A stretch of DNA of 7,163 bases from CAZFAT01 sp964517075. GTDB taxonomy: Bacteria > Acidobacteriota > Vicinamibacteria > Vicinamibacterales > SCN-69-37. The DNA lies in contig CAZFAT010000090.1 in assembly GCA_964517075.1 (NCBI GenBank), forward strand, positions 1 through 7,163, read 5' to 3'. Each line of letters opens with the position of its first letter. Position 1 is the first letter of the stretch. The notes under the pieces were generated by a model. It was not told the DNA's origin. It searched no databases and saw nothing but the letters and a program-made list of their open reading frames with translations. Made by a program: the position numbers and the translations under genes. Shown piece after piece: positions 1-5,800 of the stretch.

Positions 1-6
1 GCTATT

Positions 7-66
7 GGGTTATTGATCGGGTTATTGATTGGGTTATTGATCGGGTTATTGATTGGGTTATTGATC
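7..66. repeat. 12-bp tandem repeat array (5 units, 24-bp higher-order period)
   Basis: Five head-to-tail copies of a 12-mer are visible. Units at 7-18, 31-42 and 55-66 read GGGTTATTGATC; units at 19-30 and 43-54 read GGGTTATTGATT. The only difference is the last base, so the array alternates strictly and has a 24-bp higher-order period. A sixth GGG follows at 67-69. Bases 1-6 (GCTATT) only partly match a unit end, so either the array degenerates there or it continues imperfectly beyond the window. On the minus strand the unit is GATCAATAACCC, and the copy nearest the beta-helix gene provides its final Asp, Gln and TAA codons. The rest of the array is the immediate 3' flank of that gene. Function is unknown; a variable-number minisatellite is the simplest description. 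Confidence 0.93.
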
Positions 67-1749
67 GGGCCCAACCGTGATGAGCTCGAGCACCTGTCCC
101 CGCGCGAAAACGGCCGCTCGAGTCGGGTCCACACGACCTTCGAACCGCACGGCCATGCCGTCCACCTGATAAACCGCGTCGAGGCCGTCGCGGATCTCGA
201 AGTACCGGGTTCCCACCTGAATGATCCAGATCGGCATTCCGATGGCCGCTTCGTGACTCCGAATCTGGCCGGATCCCTCCACGAACTCGTCTTGAGCGCG
301 GCGACGAGCGACGCGGCCGGATGAAGTGCTCTGGCTCGCGCGTCGCCGCGGCGCGTGATCGTCGTCGTCGGGACCGGCGGCACCAGTCGAGGGCGGTGCA
401 GGTCCGAAGGGCGGTCCCGGTTCGGGCGCCGGAGGGGTGGAGGGAGGGGGTTCGGGCGGCGGGGGCGGAGGCGGTGCGGGAGGCGAGGGCCCCGGCGGGG
501 ACGGCAACGGCGATGGGGACGGCACCGCGGCCGTCCGCTCGTCCGCGCCCACGTCGGGGGCGCCGCCCGTGCGCGCATCACCGTCCCAGTCCACCGGTGC
601 GTCGCTCGTCGGCACGGCCTGGTCGATGGCCAGGCTCGCGCCGGGCTGCAGATGCAGGTCGGCGCCGAGCGGATCGACGAACCAGCCCGGCTGCGCCGTC
701 CAGACGTTGCCCTGAACGATTCCACTGGCGCCGTCGCGCGCCTGGGCGCCGCGATCGCCGAGATTGTTGAGGATGGTCGCACCGGTCGTGTCGGGGAACC
801 GGTACTCAACGGCATTCGGATACTGGCCGCGCAACAGCACGGTGTTGTGGACGACCTTCGTGCCGGGCGAATCGAAGACGCCGATGGCCACGTCCCCGCC
901 CATCCCGGCGTTCCTGACAATGAAATTGTTGCTGATGACGCCGCCCGTGTGATCGTCCGGTGTCCGCTGAATGAGCCCGAACGCAATCTCGCGATGGCAA
1001 TCCACGAAGGTATTGCCGTCGGCCCGGGTGCCGCTCGATCCGTTCCACATGAGAATCGCCGGGCCCGCAAGCTGCCCCTGCGGCGCGCGAATGCGACGGA
1101 ACAGGTTGTGACGGATGATCCAGTCGCGCCCCCTGTGGACGTCCACGGCATTCGTGTAGTCGCTGGGCGCCGTGTTCGTGTACTCGAACACGGAGTACTC
1201 GACGACGCCATTGTCGACGCCCCCGCCCGACCCGTCGGGATTCGCCTTCAGGAACTGCTCACCCGCGTTGACGACCCGCACGTTGTAGACCCGCGGCGAC
1301 TCGGTGCCCGCATTGAACATGATCGGGTGCTGATAGATGTCCCGGATGGTCAGATTCGCGATGGTCAGGTTCGTGACGTTGCCGCCCGTCCAGATGCCGA
1401 ACGGCACACTGCCGTCGGGCACGCCCATGCCGCGTCCCACGATCACCACGTCGTCGCGATTGTTCGTGGCGCCCCGGATTGTCACGTTCCCGAACGTGCC
1501 GTTGATGAAGAGCGTGCTGGTGAGTTGATACGTCCCCGGGGCGATGACGATCGTCCGGTTCGACGTGAGCGACGCCACGGCCGCCTGAAGCGCGGCGACC
1601 GTCGAGACGGTCACGACGGATCCGGACGGGGCGGGCAGCGGGGGGGCGGAGTCGGCGGACTTGGCGAGAGGTCGCGGCGGGGCTGGCAGCAGGATGGCCA
1701 CCACCACCGCCGCGACCATGGCACGACCACAGGAACGGGGAGCCAGCAT
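58..1749 (-). CDS. Secreted right-handed beta-helix protein with choice-of-anchor Q-like motif and Pro-rich linker
   Basis: The protein has 563 residues. An N-terminal signal-like segment (residues 1-30) has Arg at 5 and 9 and a hydrophobic run at 11-21, so export is likely. Residues 48-350 form a right-handed parallel beta-helix: short strands with Asn/Gly turns, such as NVTNLTIANLTIRDI at 124-138 and ISNNFIVRNAG at 272-282, typical of pectate-lyase-like proteins. Residues 365-404 (LHLQPGASLAID ... GAPDVGADE) match the choice-of-anchor Q type ending seen in many secreted beta-helix proteins. Then come a Pro-rich linker (410-454), a DDDD-then-Arg-rich stretch (461-484) and a small beta-rich domain (about 504-559). 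I see no catalytic residues I can assign, so polysaccharide binding or lysis is only possible. The start at 1749 has no clear Shine-Dalgarno; Met11 (codon 1719-1717) is an alternative and would leave a shorter signal. A hairpin upstream suggests transcription separate from the M14 genes. The stop lies in a 12-bp repeat array. Confidence 0.85.
   Translation of the reverse strand: MLAPRSCGRAMVAAVVVAILLPAPPRPLAKSADSAPPLPAPSGSVVTVSTVAALQAAVASLTSNRTIVIAPGTYQLTSTLFINGTFGNVTIRGATNNRDDVVIVGRGMGVPDGSVPFGIWTGGNVTNLTIANLTIRDIYQHPIMFNAGTESPRVYNVRVVNAGEQFLKANPDGSGGGVDNGVVEYSVFEYTNTAPSDYTNAVDVHRGRDWIIRHNLFRRIRAPQGQLAGPAILMWNGSSGTRADGNTFVDCHREIAFGLIQRTPDDHTGGVISNNFIVRNAGMGGDVAIGVFDSPGTKVVHNTVLLRGQYPNAVEYRFPDTTGATILNNLGDRGAQARDGASGIVQGNVWTAQPGWFVDPLGADLHLQPGASLAIDQAVPTSDAPVDWDGDARTGGAPDVGADERTAAVPSPSPLPSPPGPSPPAPPPPPPPEPPPSTPPAPEPGPPFGPAPPSTGAAGPDDDDHAPRRRASQSTSSGRVARRRAQDEFVEGSGQIRSHEAAIGMPIWIIQVGTRYFEIRDGLDAVYQVDGMAVRFEGRVDPTRAAVFARGQVLELITVGPDQ
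434..465 (+). other. Potential G-quadruplex tract opposite the Pro-rich linker
   Basis: The plus strand carries G-runs at 434-437, 442-444, 446-450, 454-456 and 461-465 with loops of 4, 1, 3 and 4 bases, which fits the canonical four-run G-quadruplex pattern. The runs are the complement of Pro and Gly codons (CCC/CCG, GG-type) in the linker of the beta-helix gene, so the G-rich strand is the template strand and the mRNA is C-rich. It may be only a by-product of coding for polyproline in GC-rich DNA. Confidence 0.5.
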
Positions 1750-1810
1750 CGTTCAGGAAGCGCGCTCGCCGAGCGAACGCAAAAGACACGCCAGCGGGCG
1801 CACGCGCAGC

Positions 1811-1824
1811 ACGCCCGCGGGCGT
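1811..1824. promoter_or_regulatory. Perfect 14-bp palindrome upstream of the beta-helix gene (possible operator)
   Basis: ACGCCCGCGGGCGT equals its own reverse complement. It lies 62 bases upstream of the beta-helix start, between that gene and the hairpin that closes the M14 operon. A further GCGGGCG at 1794-1800 can pair with CGCCCGC inside the palindrome (1812-1818), so two mutually exclusive stems could form in a leader transcript. A dimeric regulator site is possible, but in DNA this rich in G and C such palindromes also arise by chance. I see no convincing -35/-10 pair nearby. Confidence 0.3.
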
Positions 1825-1887
1825 TATTCCCTCGTCCGCGCGGGAGCCGGACGCCGCTGCGACGCGAACCCTGACGTTACGCTCCTG

Positions 1888-1930
1888 CAGAAGAAAGTGC
1901 GCGACTGTAACCGGTGACCGGTCAGCGCAC
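1888..1930 (-). terminator. Candidate Rho-independent terminator of the M14 operon
   Basis: Read on the minus strand, GTGCGC (1930-1925) pairs with GCGCAC (1902-1897), and inside it ACCGG (1922-1918) pairs with CCGGT (1914-1910) around a TCA loop. The two stems are separated by an asymmetric internal loop of 2 and 7 bases. The stem is followed at once by TTTCTTCT (1896-1889). A GC-rich stem followed by a U-rich tail is the standard form of an intrinsic terminator. The 5' arm begins inside the last codons of the M14 peptidase gene, so its TGA (1924-1922) sits within the hairpin. This would end the M14 transcript before the beta-helix gene. Confidence 0.5.
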
Positions 1931-3709
1931 CGTCACGGACGCCGTCGCACGTCCGCCCTTGAGGCTGTCGTAGGCGACCGTCAGCACGCCCGTGCCCTTC
2001 ACGAGGTATTCGATGATGCGCGTCGTCCGCCCGGGATGACCGTTGCGGACGAGAATCCGCGACAGATCCTTCTGATCGATCAACTGCGTGCTGCCGGGGC
2101 GGAAGCGATCGCGCACCCAGCCGGCGGAGAGCAACTCGAGACCGCGTCCGCCGGCCGTCAGCAGGTCGGGCCGGACGACGTGGTTGTCGGCGGCCTTGGC
2201 GAGAATCGTGGGCGTGAGCCTGGCGTTCTTCAGCTCCACGCGCACGCGGGAGACGCCGCCGCCGAGCGGTTCCACCCAGGTCTCGCCCGCCTTCATCTGC
2301 GGCATCTCGTCCGCCTGATAGAGCGAGAAGGCCATGTTGCGATGGCACAGCTCCTCGTTCATGAAGCGCGGCGGCACGCGCCCCTGCGTCTTCTTCCACC
2401 CGCCCATCTCGACCCGGCCGAACTGCGGGTGGTCGTAGGGCGCCCACTCGACGAACTGGTCGCCGAACTCCAGATAGTCGTCGAAGTGGAGCGGCGCCGT
2501 GCGCGGCGCGATCGGACTCTCGGAATTGCGCTGCTGCTCCTGCAGGTCCGGGCTGTTGAAGTACTGCCCGCCGTTCCAGAGCTCGTTGGAAAACGAGAGC
2601 ATGCCGAGCCCGTCGTTGGTCCAGTCGATGAATCCGCCGTGCACGGTGTAGAGGCCGCTCCAGATCACGAGGTAGCGGTAGTACGGCAGCATCCGCTCGC
2701 CTTGACGTCCGAGTTCGTCGTACACGGAGAGGTCCGCGCGCGGGTACTCGCCCTGCCACTCCGCCCCAGGCCCGCGGAGGATCATGCCGCCACTGTTGTG
2801 GTATGACTGCACACCGGCGATGTTGGGGTGCGCCATCAGGAAGTCGTTGACGGCGCGCGCCTCCGGCAGCTGGAACGGGTAGTTCATCGACCCTCCCTGG
2901 ATGTAGTTGGGCTGCCAGTTCGACGCCCAGTTGCGGTTGGGATCGTAGCCGCCCACCGCATCCTCAGTCACCCGGCCGTCGCCGTCGTTGTCTTGGCCCT
3001 CGGTCCCGAGCAGCACCCAGTCGCCCGTCTCCCCCGGCGGCACCGCTTCCATCAGCCGCCGGTCGTGCGCGCTCACACGCATGTTGCCCTGGCCGGGGAC
3101 ATGCTTGCGGATCTGCTCGATAACGCCGTTCCCGTTCAGATCGTCCACGTCGTCTTCATCCGCCACGCCGTCGTTGTCGTCGTCGACCGGGACGTGGCCC
3201 GTGCGCGCGCCAGCGCCGGTGCCCTTCAGGAAGTGGTCGCGGCCGTCCGGATTGACGGTGGGCACGATGTAGAAGACGCGCTCGTCCACAAGACTCTTGA
3301 TGCGCGGGATCCGGGCGTAGTGCTCCATCAGATACCAGACCGTGTAGAGCGCGACCTCCCCACCCTGGATCTCGTTGCCGTGAACGTTGGCTTCGATGTA
3401 CATCGCGGGCTTGGACATCTCGGGCCCCGTGTCGGGGTTGTTGATCGTCATCAACATGATGTCCTTGCCGGCGTGACTGCGGCCGATGGACGAGTACTTC
3501 AGGAACTTCGGCCAGGCCTTCTCGAGGCGGAGCAGGTCGGCTTTGATTTCGTCGGTGTCGTGCCAGCGATTGAAGTCCAGCCGAACCTTGAAGTGCGGAT
3601 CGGACCCACTGGCCGCCGACGTTGCCGGCGATTGGGCCCGGGCGGGCACGCCCGACGTAATGGCCGCCAGGGCAAGCGCCACGAGGGAACGAACCAGCAT
3701 GCGCGTCAT
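1922..3709 (-). CDS. Secreted M14 zinc carboxypeptidase, catalytically intact, with Ca-type Asp-rich inserts
   Basis: The protein has 595 residues. Residues 1-25 are a signal peptide (Arg3 and Arg7, hydrophobic core 8-19, PARA-Q cut). The M14 domain shows every key residue: HxxE as His110-Gly-Asn-Glu113, third zinc ligand His304 in QSYHNSGG, the Asn258-Arg259 pair in DPNRNW, Tyr354 (equivalent to carboxypeptidase A Tyr248) and catalytic Glu376 in SFSNELW, exactly 22 residues after Tyr354 as in carboxypeptidase A. It should therefore remove C-terminal residues from peptides outside the cytoplasm. Ile361 sits where carboxypeptidase A has Ile255, suggesting hydrophobic C-terminal residues (inference). 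Between HxxE and NR lie Asp-rich loops at 176-195 and 238-250 (DDDNDG, DLNGNG, DNDGDG), probable calcium sites. A beta-sandwich-like domain follows from about residue 480. The start ATG overlaps the TGA of the upstream gene as ATGA, which fixes the start; the frame is open further upstream only because it shadows that gene. Confidence 0.93.
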   Translation of the reverse strand: MTRMLVRSLVALALAAITSGVPARAQSPATSAASGSDPHFKVRLDFNRWHDTDEIKADLLRLEKAWPKFLKYSSIGRSHAGKDIMLMTINNPDTGPEMSKPAMYIEANVHGNEIQGGEVALYTVWYLMEHYARIPRIKSLVDERVFYIVPTVNPDGRDHFLKGTGAGARTGHVPVDDDNDGVADEDDVDDLNGNGVIEQIRKHVPGQGNMRVSAHDRRLMEAVPPGETGDWVLLGTEGQDNDGDGRVTEDAVGGYDPNRNWASNWQPNYIQGGSMNYPFQLPEARAVNDFLMAHPNIAGVQSYHNSGGMILRGPGAEWQGEYPRADLSVYDELGRQGERMLPYYRYLVIWSGLYTVHGGFIDWTNDGLGMLSFSNELWNGGQYFNSPDLQEQQRNSESPIAPRTAPLHFDDYLEFGDQFVEWAPYDHPQFGRVEMGGWKKTQGRVPPRFMNEELCHRNMAFSLYQADEMPQMKAGETWVEPLGGGVSRVRVELKNARLTPTILAKAADNHVVRPDLLTAGGRGLELLSAGWVRDRFRPGSTQLIDQKDLSRILVRNGHPGRTTRIIEYLVKGTGVLTVAYDSLKGGRATASVTVR

Positions 3710-5709
3710 TTGAGGGTCACCGAGCGTTCGGCGCGTCCGCCCTTCTGCGAGACGACCGTCAGCACCAGCGGCTGGCCGGGCTTCGCGCGCACGATCCACT
3801 GATACGCCTGGCGCCGGCCCGAACCGGCGAGCGCGGCAATGAAGTTGGTCTTGGGATCGCCGGAGACAATCGCGTCGGGGGCGACATCGAGCTGGACCAT
3901 GACGGGGGCCACCGACCGCGAGGTGACGCCATGCGCGGTGGCCGTCGGCAGGTAGCCCGTGTTCGCGACTTCCGCCTTGACCCGATACAGGCCCGCGCCG
4001 AGCGGATCGGCCGTCAGTTCCGCCACGCCGATCTTTGGGAACAGCGAAGTCAGATAGATCGCGAACTCGGCGTGCGATCTTCCGAGCCCGTCGATCCGTC
4101 CGGCGGGCGGATTGACGATCGCGTACGGTTTGAAGCCGCCAATCTCGACGGCACCGAGCGTGGGGTGTGTGAACGGCGTCCACGCCAGGAAGCCGTCACT
4201 CACACCCTGAACGAGGCGGCGATCGAATGCCGCGCTGCCCGACGCCTCGTCGCCGCCCTGGGCGCCCGCCGATGCTCCGCCCTGACGACCTCCGCGGCCC
4301 GCCGGTGCGGGAGGTCCACCGCCCCGACGTCCTCCGCGGCCGCCCGGTGCGGCCGGCTCGGCGGCCTGCGACGGGGCCGCGTCCTGAGACGTGTCGCCGC
4401 CGGACGCGCCGGGCTGTCCAGGTGGCGCCGGCTCCAGACCCCACCCTGGCGTGGAGAACGACGGCACTCCGAACTGGTAGTAGCCGTACTCGAAGAAGGC
4501 GCCGGCCGGCGCGCGGGTCACGGGTGCCGCGCCGATGCCGGTCAGGGCGCGATACCGATCGCTCACCGTGCGGAAGTACTCCACGTCGTCACCGTTCACC
4601 GTCGTGGCCGGCGGGCGCGGCGCCTGCTGGCCGGGCGGGCGTGTCTGCGGGGCGCCGCCCCCACCCCGGCCGCCGCCCGTGACGCCGGGACCGGCGCCGC
4701 CGCTGAACTGGCCGACCTCGCGCGCGCCCGCGATGCTTTGATCCGCGAACGCCAGCAGGTCCAGGACATTGGGCGATCCGAGCGCACCCTGCCGGGTCGG
4801 CGCGGTGATGAGGCTGTCGCTCGCGCCAAACGTGAGCATCGCGGCCACGTTGCGCCGCGTGAGGATGTAGTCCATCACCGCGCGGGCTTCGGGCTCGCTC
4901 ACCATGTGCGGCCCGGCATCGGCCGCGTAGTACGGATAGCGATGCTGGAAATTGCGATTGAGATCGACGCCGCCGGGACCATCCTCGTTGAGGAAACCAT
5001 CACCGTCGTTGTCCACGCCTTCCCAATACACGCTCCAGCCCCCGGCTTCCCCGCGCGACGCGTCGGCGCGCGCCAGCAGGCGCGGGTCCTCGCGATGCAG
5101 CATGTACGGCCCCTTCTGGTCGCGAACACGCATGAGGCTGATGAACCCATCGCCATTGAGATCGTCGGGCCCATCCTCATTGACGCGCCCGTCGTTGTCG
5201 GCGTCGGTGGCCCGTGCGTTCGTCCGGCGGAACGACTTCACCTTGTCGAACATGCGCTCGGCGCCGTCAGGGTTGACGCGAGGCACGATGTAGACCGCAT
5301 GTTCGTCCAGGACGCGCTTCACCTCGGCGCTGGTGGCGTACGAGGTCGCGAGATGGCGGGCGAGGTGGAGGGCGAGCTCGCTGCCGACGATCTGATCGCC
5401 CTCGAAGTTCGCGGCCACGAACAGCGCCGGCCGGGCGTCAGGCGGCGTGGTGCCCGCGGCCGCGTTCGCGATCTCCACGGCCCAGACCGACCGGCCTTCA
5501 TGACTGCGCCCAAGATCCACGAGACGGACGAGACTGGCGTGGCTCTTCGCCAGCGCGCGGAGCTCGGCCGTCAACTCGTCGTAGGTGCGGTATCGCGCGG
5601 CGCCAGGCGTTTGCGCGGCCGGCACCGCGAAGAGGACCGCGAGGAGGAACGCCACGACGAGCCCGACGGCCTGGCCGATTCGGCGCCCGAGTGAAGGGAC
5701 CAATCTCAT
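3706..5709 (-). CDS. Secreted M14 carboxypeptidase homologue, predicted inactive (pseudo-enzyme)
   Basis: The protein has 667 residues. A signal peptide is clear (Arg2, Arg9, Arg10, hydrophobic 12-30, PAA-Q cut near 32). It is a paralogue of the downstream peptidase: both share IVPxVNPDG, DxDxDG loops (here 169-180, 183-190, 233-244), an NRN motif (Asn251-Arg252-Asn253), a THP/DHP-x-x-G-x-V-E-x-GG block (514-525) and a C-terminal domain ending KGGRA-x-x-SVT. The catalytic set is gone: the HxxE site reads Glu103-Gly-Asp-Gln106, the third ligand is Gly295 (LTFGASDS), the Tyr248 position is Arg399 and the catalytic Glu is Pro421 (SFSTPGW against SFSNELW). Known M14 chemistry needs these residues, so peptidase activity is not expected; a binding or helper role is inference. 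Two low-complexity Gly/Pro/Arg/Ala segments (337-368, 428-492) interrupt the domain. It is first in the two-gene operon. No strong Shine-Dalgarno precedes the ATG, but the signal peptide supports it. Confidence 0.9.
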   Translation of the reverse strand: MRLVPSLGRRIGQAVGLVVAFLLAVLFAVPAAQTPGAARYRTYDELTAELRALAKSHASLVRLVDLGRSHEGRSVWAVEIANAAAGTTPPDARPALFVAANFEGDQIVGSELALHLARHLATSYATSAEVKRVLDEHAVYIVPRVNPDGAERMFDKVKSFRRTNARATDADNDGRVNEDGPDDLNGDGFISLMRVRDQKGPYMLHREDPRLLARADASRGEAGGWSVYWEGVDNDGDGFLNEDGPGGVDLNRNFQHRYPYYAADAGPHMVSEPEARAVMDYILTRRNVAAMLTFGASDSLITAPTRQGALGSPNVLDLLAFADQSIAGAREVGQFSGGAGPGVTGGGRGGGGAPQTRPPGQQAPRPPATTVNGDDVEYFRTVSDRYRALTGIGAAPVTRAPAGAFFEYGYYQFGVPSFSTPGWGLEPAPPGQPGASGGDTSQDAAPSQAAEPAAPGGRGGRRGGGPPAPAGRGGRQGGASAGAQGGDEASGSAAFDRRLVQGVSDGFLAWTPFTHPTLGAVEIGGFKPYAIVNPPAGRIDGLGRSHAEFAIYLTSLFPKIGVAELTADPLGAGLYRVKAEVANTGYLPTATAHGVTSRSVAPVMVQLDVAPDAIVSGDPKTNFIAALAGSGRRQAYQWIVRAKPGQPLVLTVVSQKGGRAERSVTLK

Positions 5710-5782
5710 CGCGCTGGAAAACGGAGGCTATCACAGCACCGTGGCCGCAATCCCCCGCCCGCACACGACGCCGCCACGCCGG

Positions 5783-5788
5783 TACAAT
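5783..5788 (+). promoter_or_regulatory. Candidate -10 box (TACAAT) for a near-leaderless nitrilase-family transcript
   Basis: TACAAT differs from the sigma-70 consensus TATAAT at one base and is the only AT-rich hexamer in the second half of the 91-bp divergent gap. It ends 12 bases before the GTG start at 5801, so transcription would begin about 5-7 bases before the start codon. No TTGACA-like box is visible at the right distance, and no Shine-Dalgarno lies in front of the GTG, which agrees with a leaderless or near-leaderless mRNA. Confidence 0.4.
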
Positions 5789-5800
5789 CGCCACGCGCCC

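Noticed and set aside
7..66. Plasmid origin iterons or a CRISPR array
   Set aside because: No unique spacers, no DnaA-type TTATCCACA box and no replication gene nearby; the units are shorter than typical iterons.
13..324. Plus-strand frame with IGLL peptide repeats across the tandem array
   Set aside because: The repetition only reflects the DNA repeat, and the remainder is antisense to the beta-helix C-terminal module.
1763..1775. CGCTCG-C-CGAGCG inverted repeat just before the beta-helix start
   Set aside because: A one-base centre cannot form an RNA hairpin without opening the stem, and such short GC palindromes are common here; no other support for a regulatory role.
355..1917. Long plus-strand open frame (520 codons) antisense to the beta-helix gene
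   Set aside because: No family-like motifs, very high Arg content, and the minus-strand protein has clear beta-helix and anchor motifs plus a signal peptide.
1922..4183. Extended version of the M14 peptidase starting at 4183
   Set aside because: The extra 158 residues are an out-of-frame reading of the upstream gene; the internal ATG at 3709 is followed directly by a signal peptide.
3931..5694. Long plus-strand open frame (587 codons) antisense to the M14 pseudo-enzyme gene
   Set aside because: It is Arg/Ala/Gly-rich with no recognisable domain and mirrors the codon bias of the real gene; such shadows are expected in GC-rich DNA.
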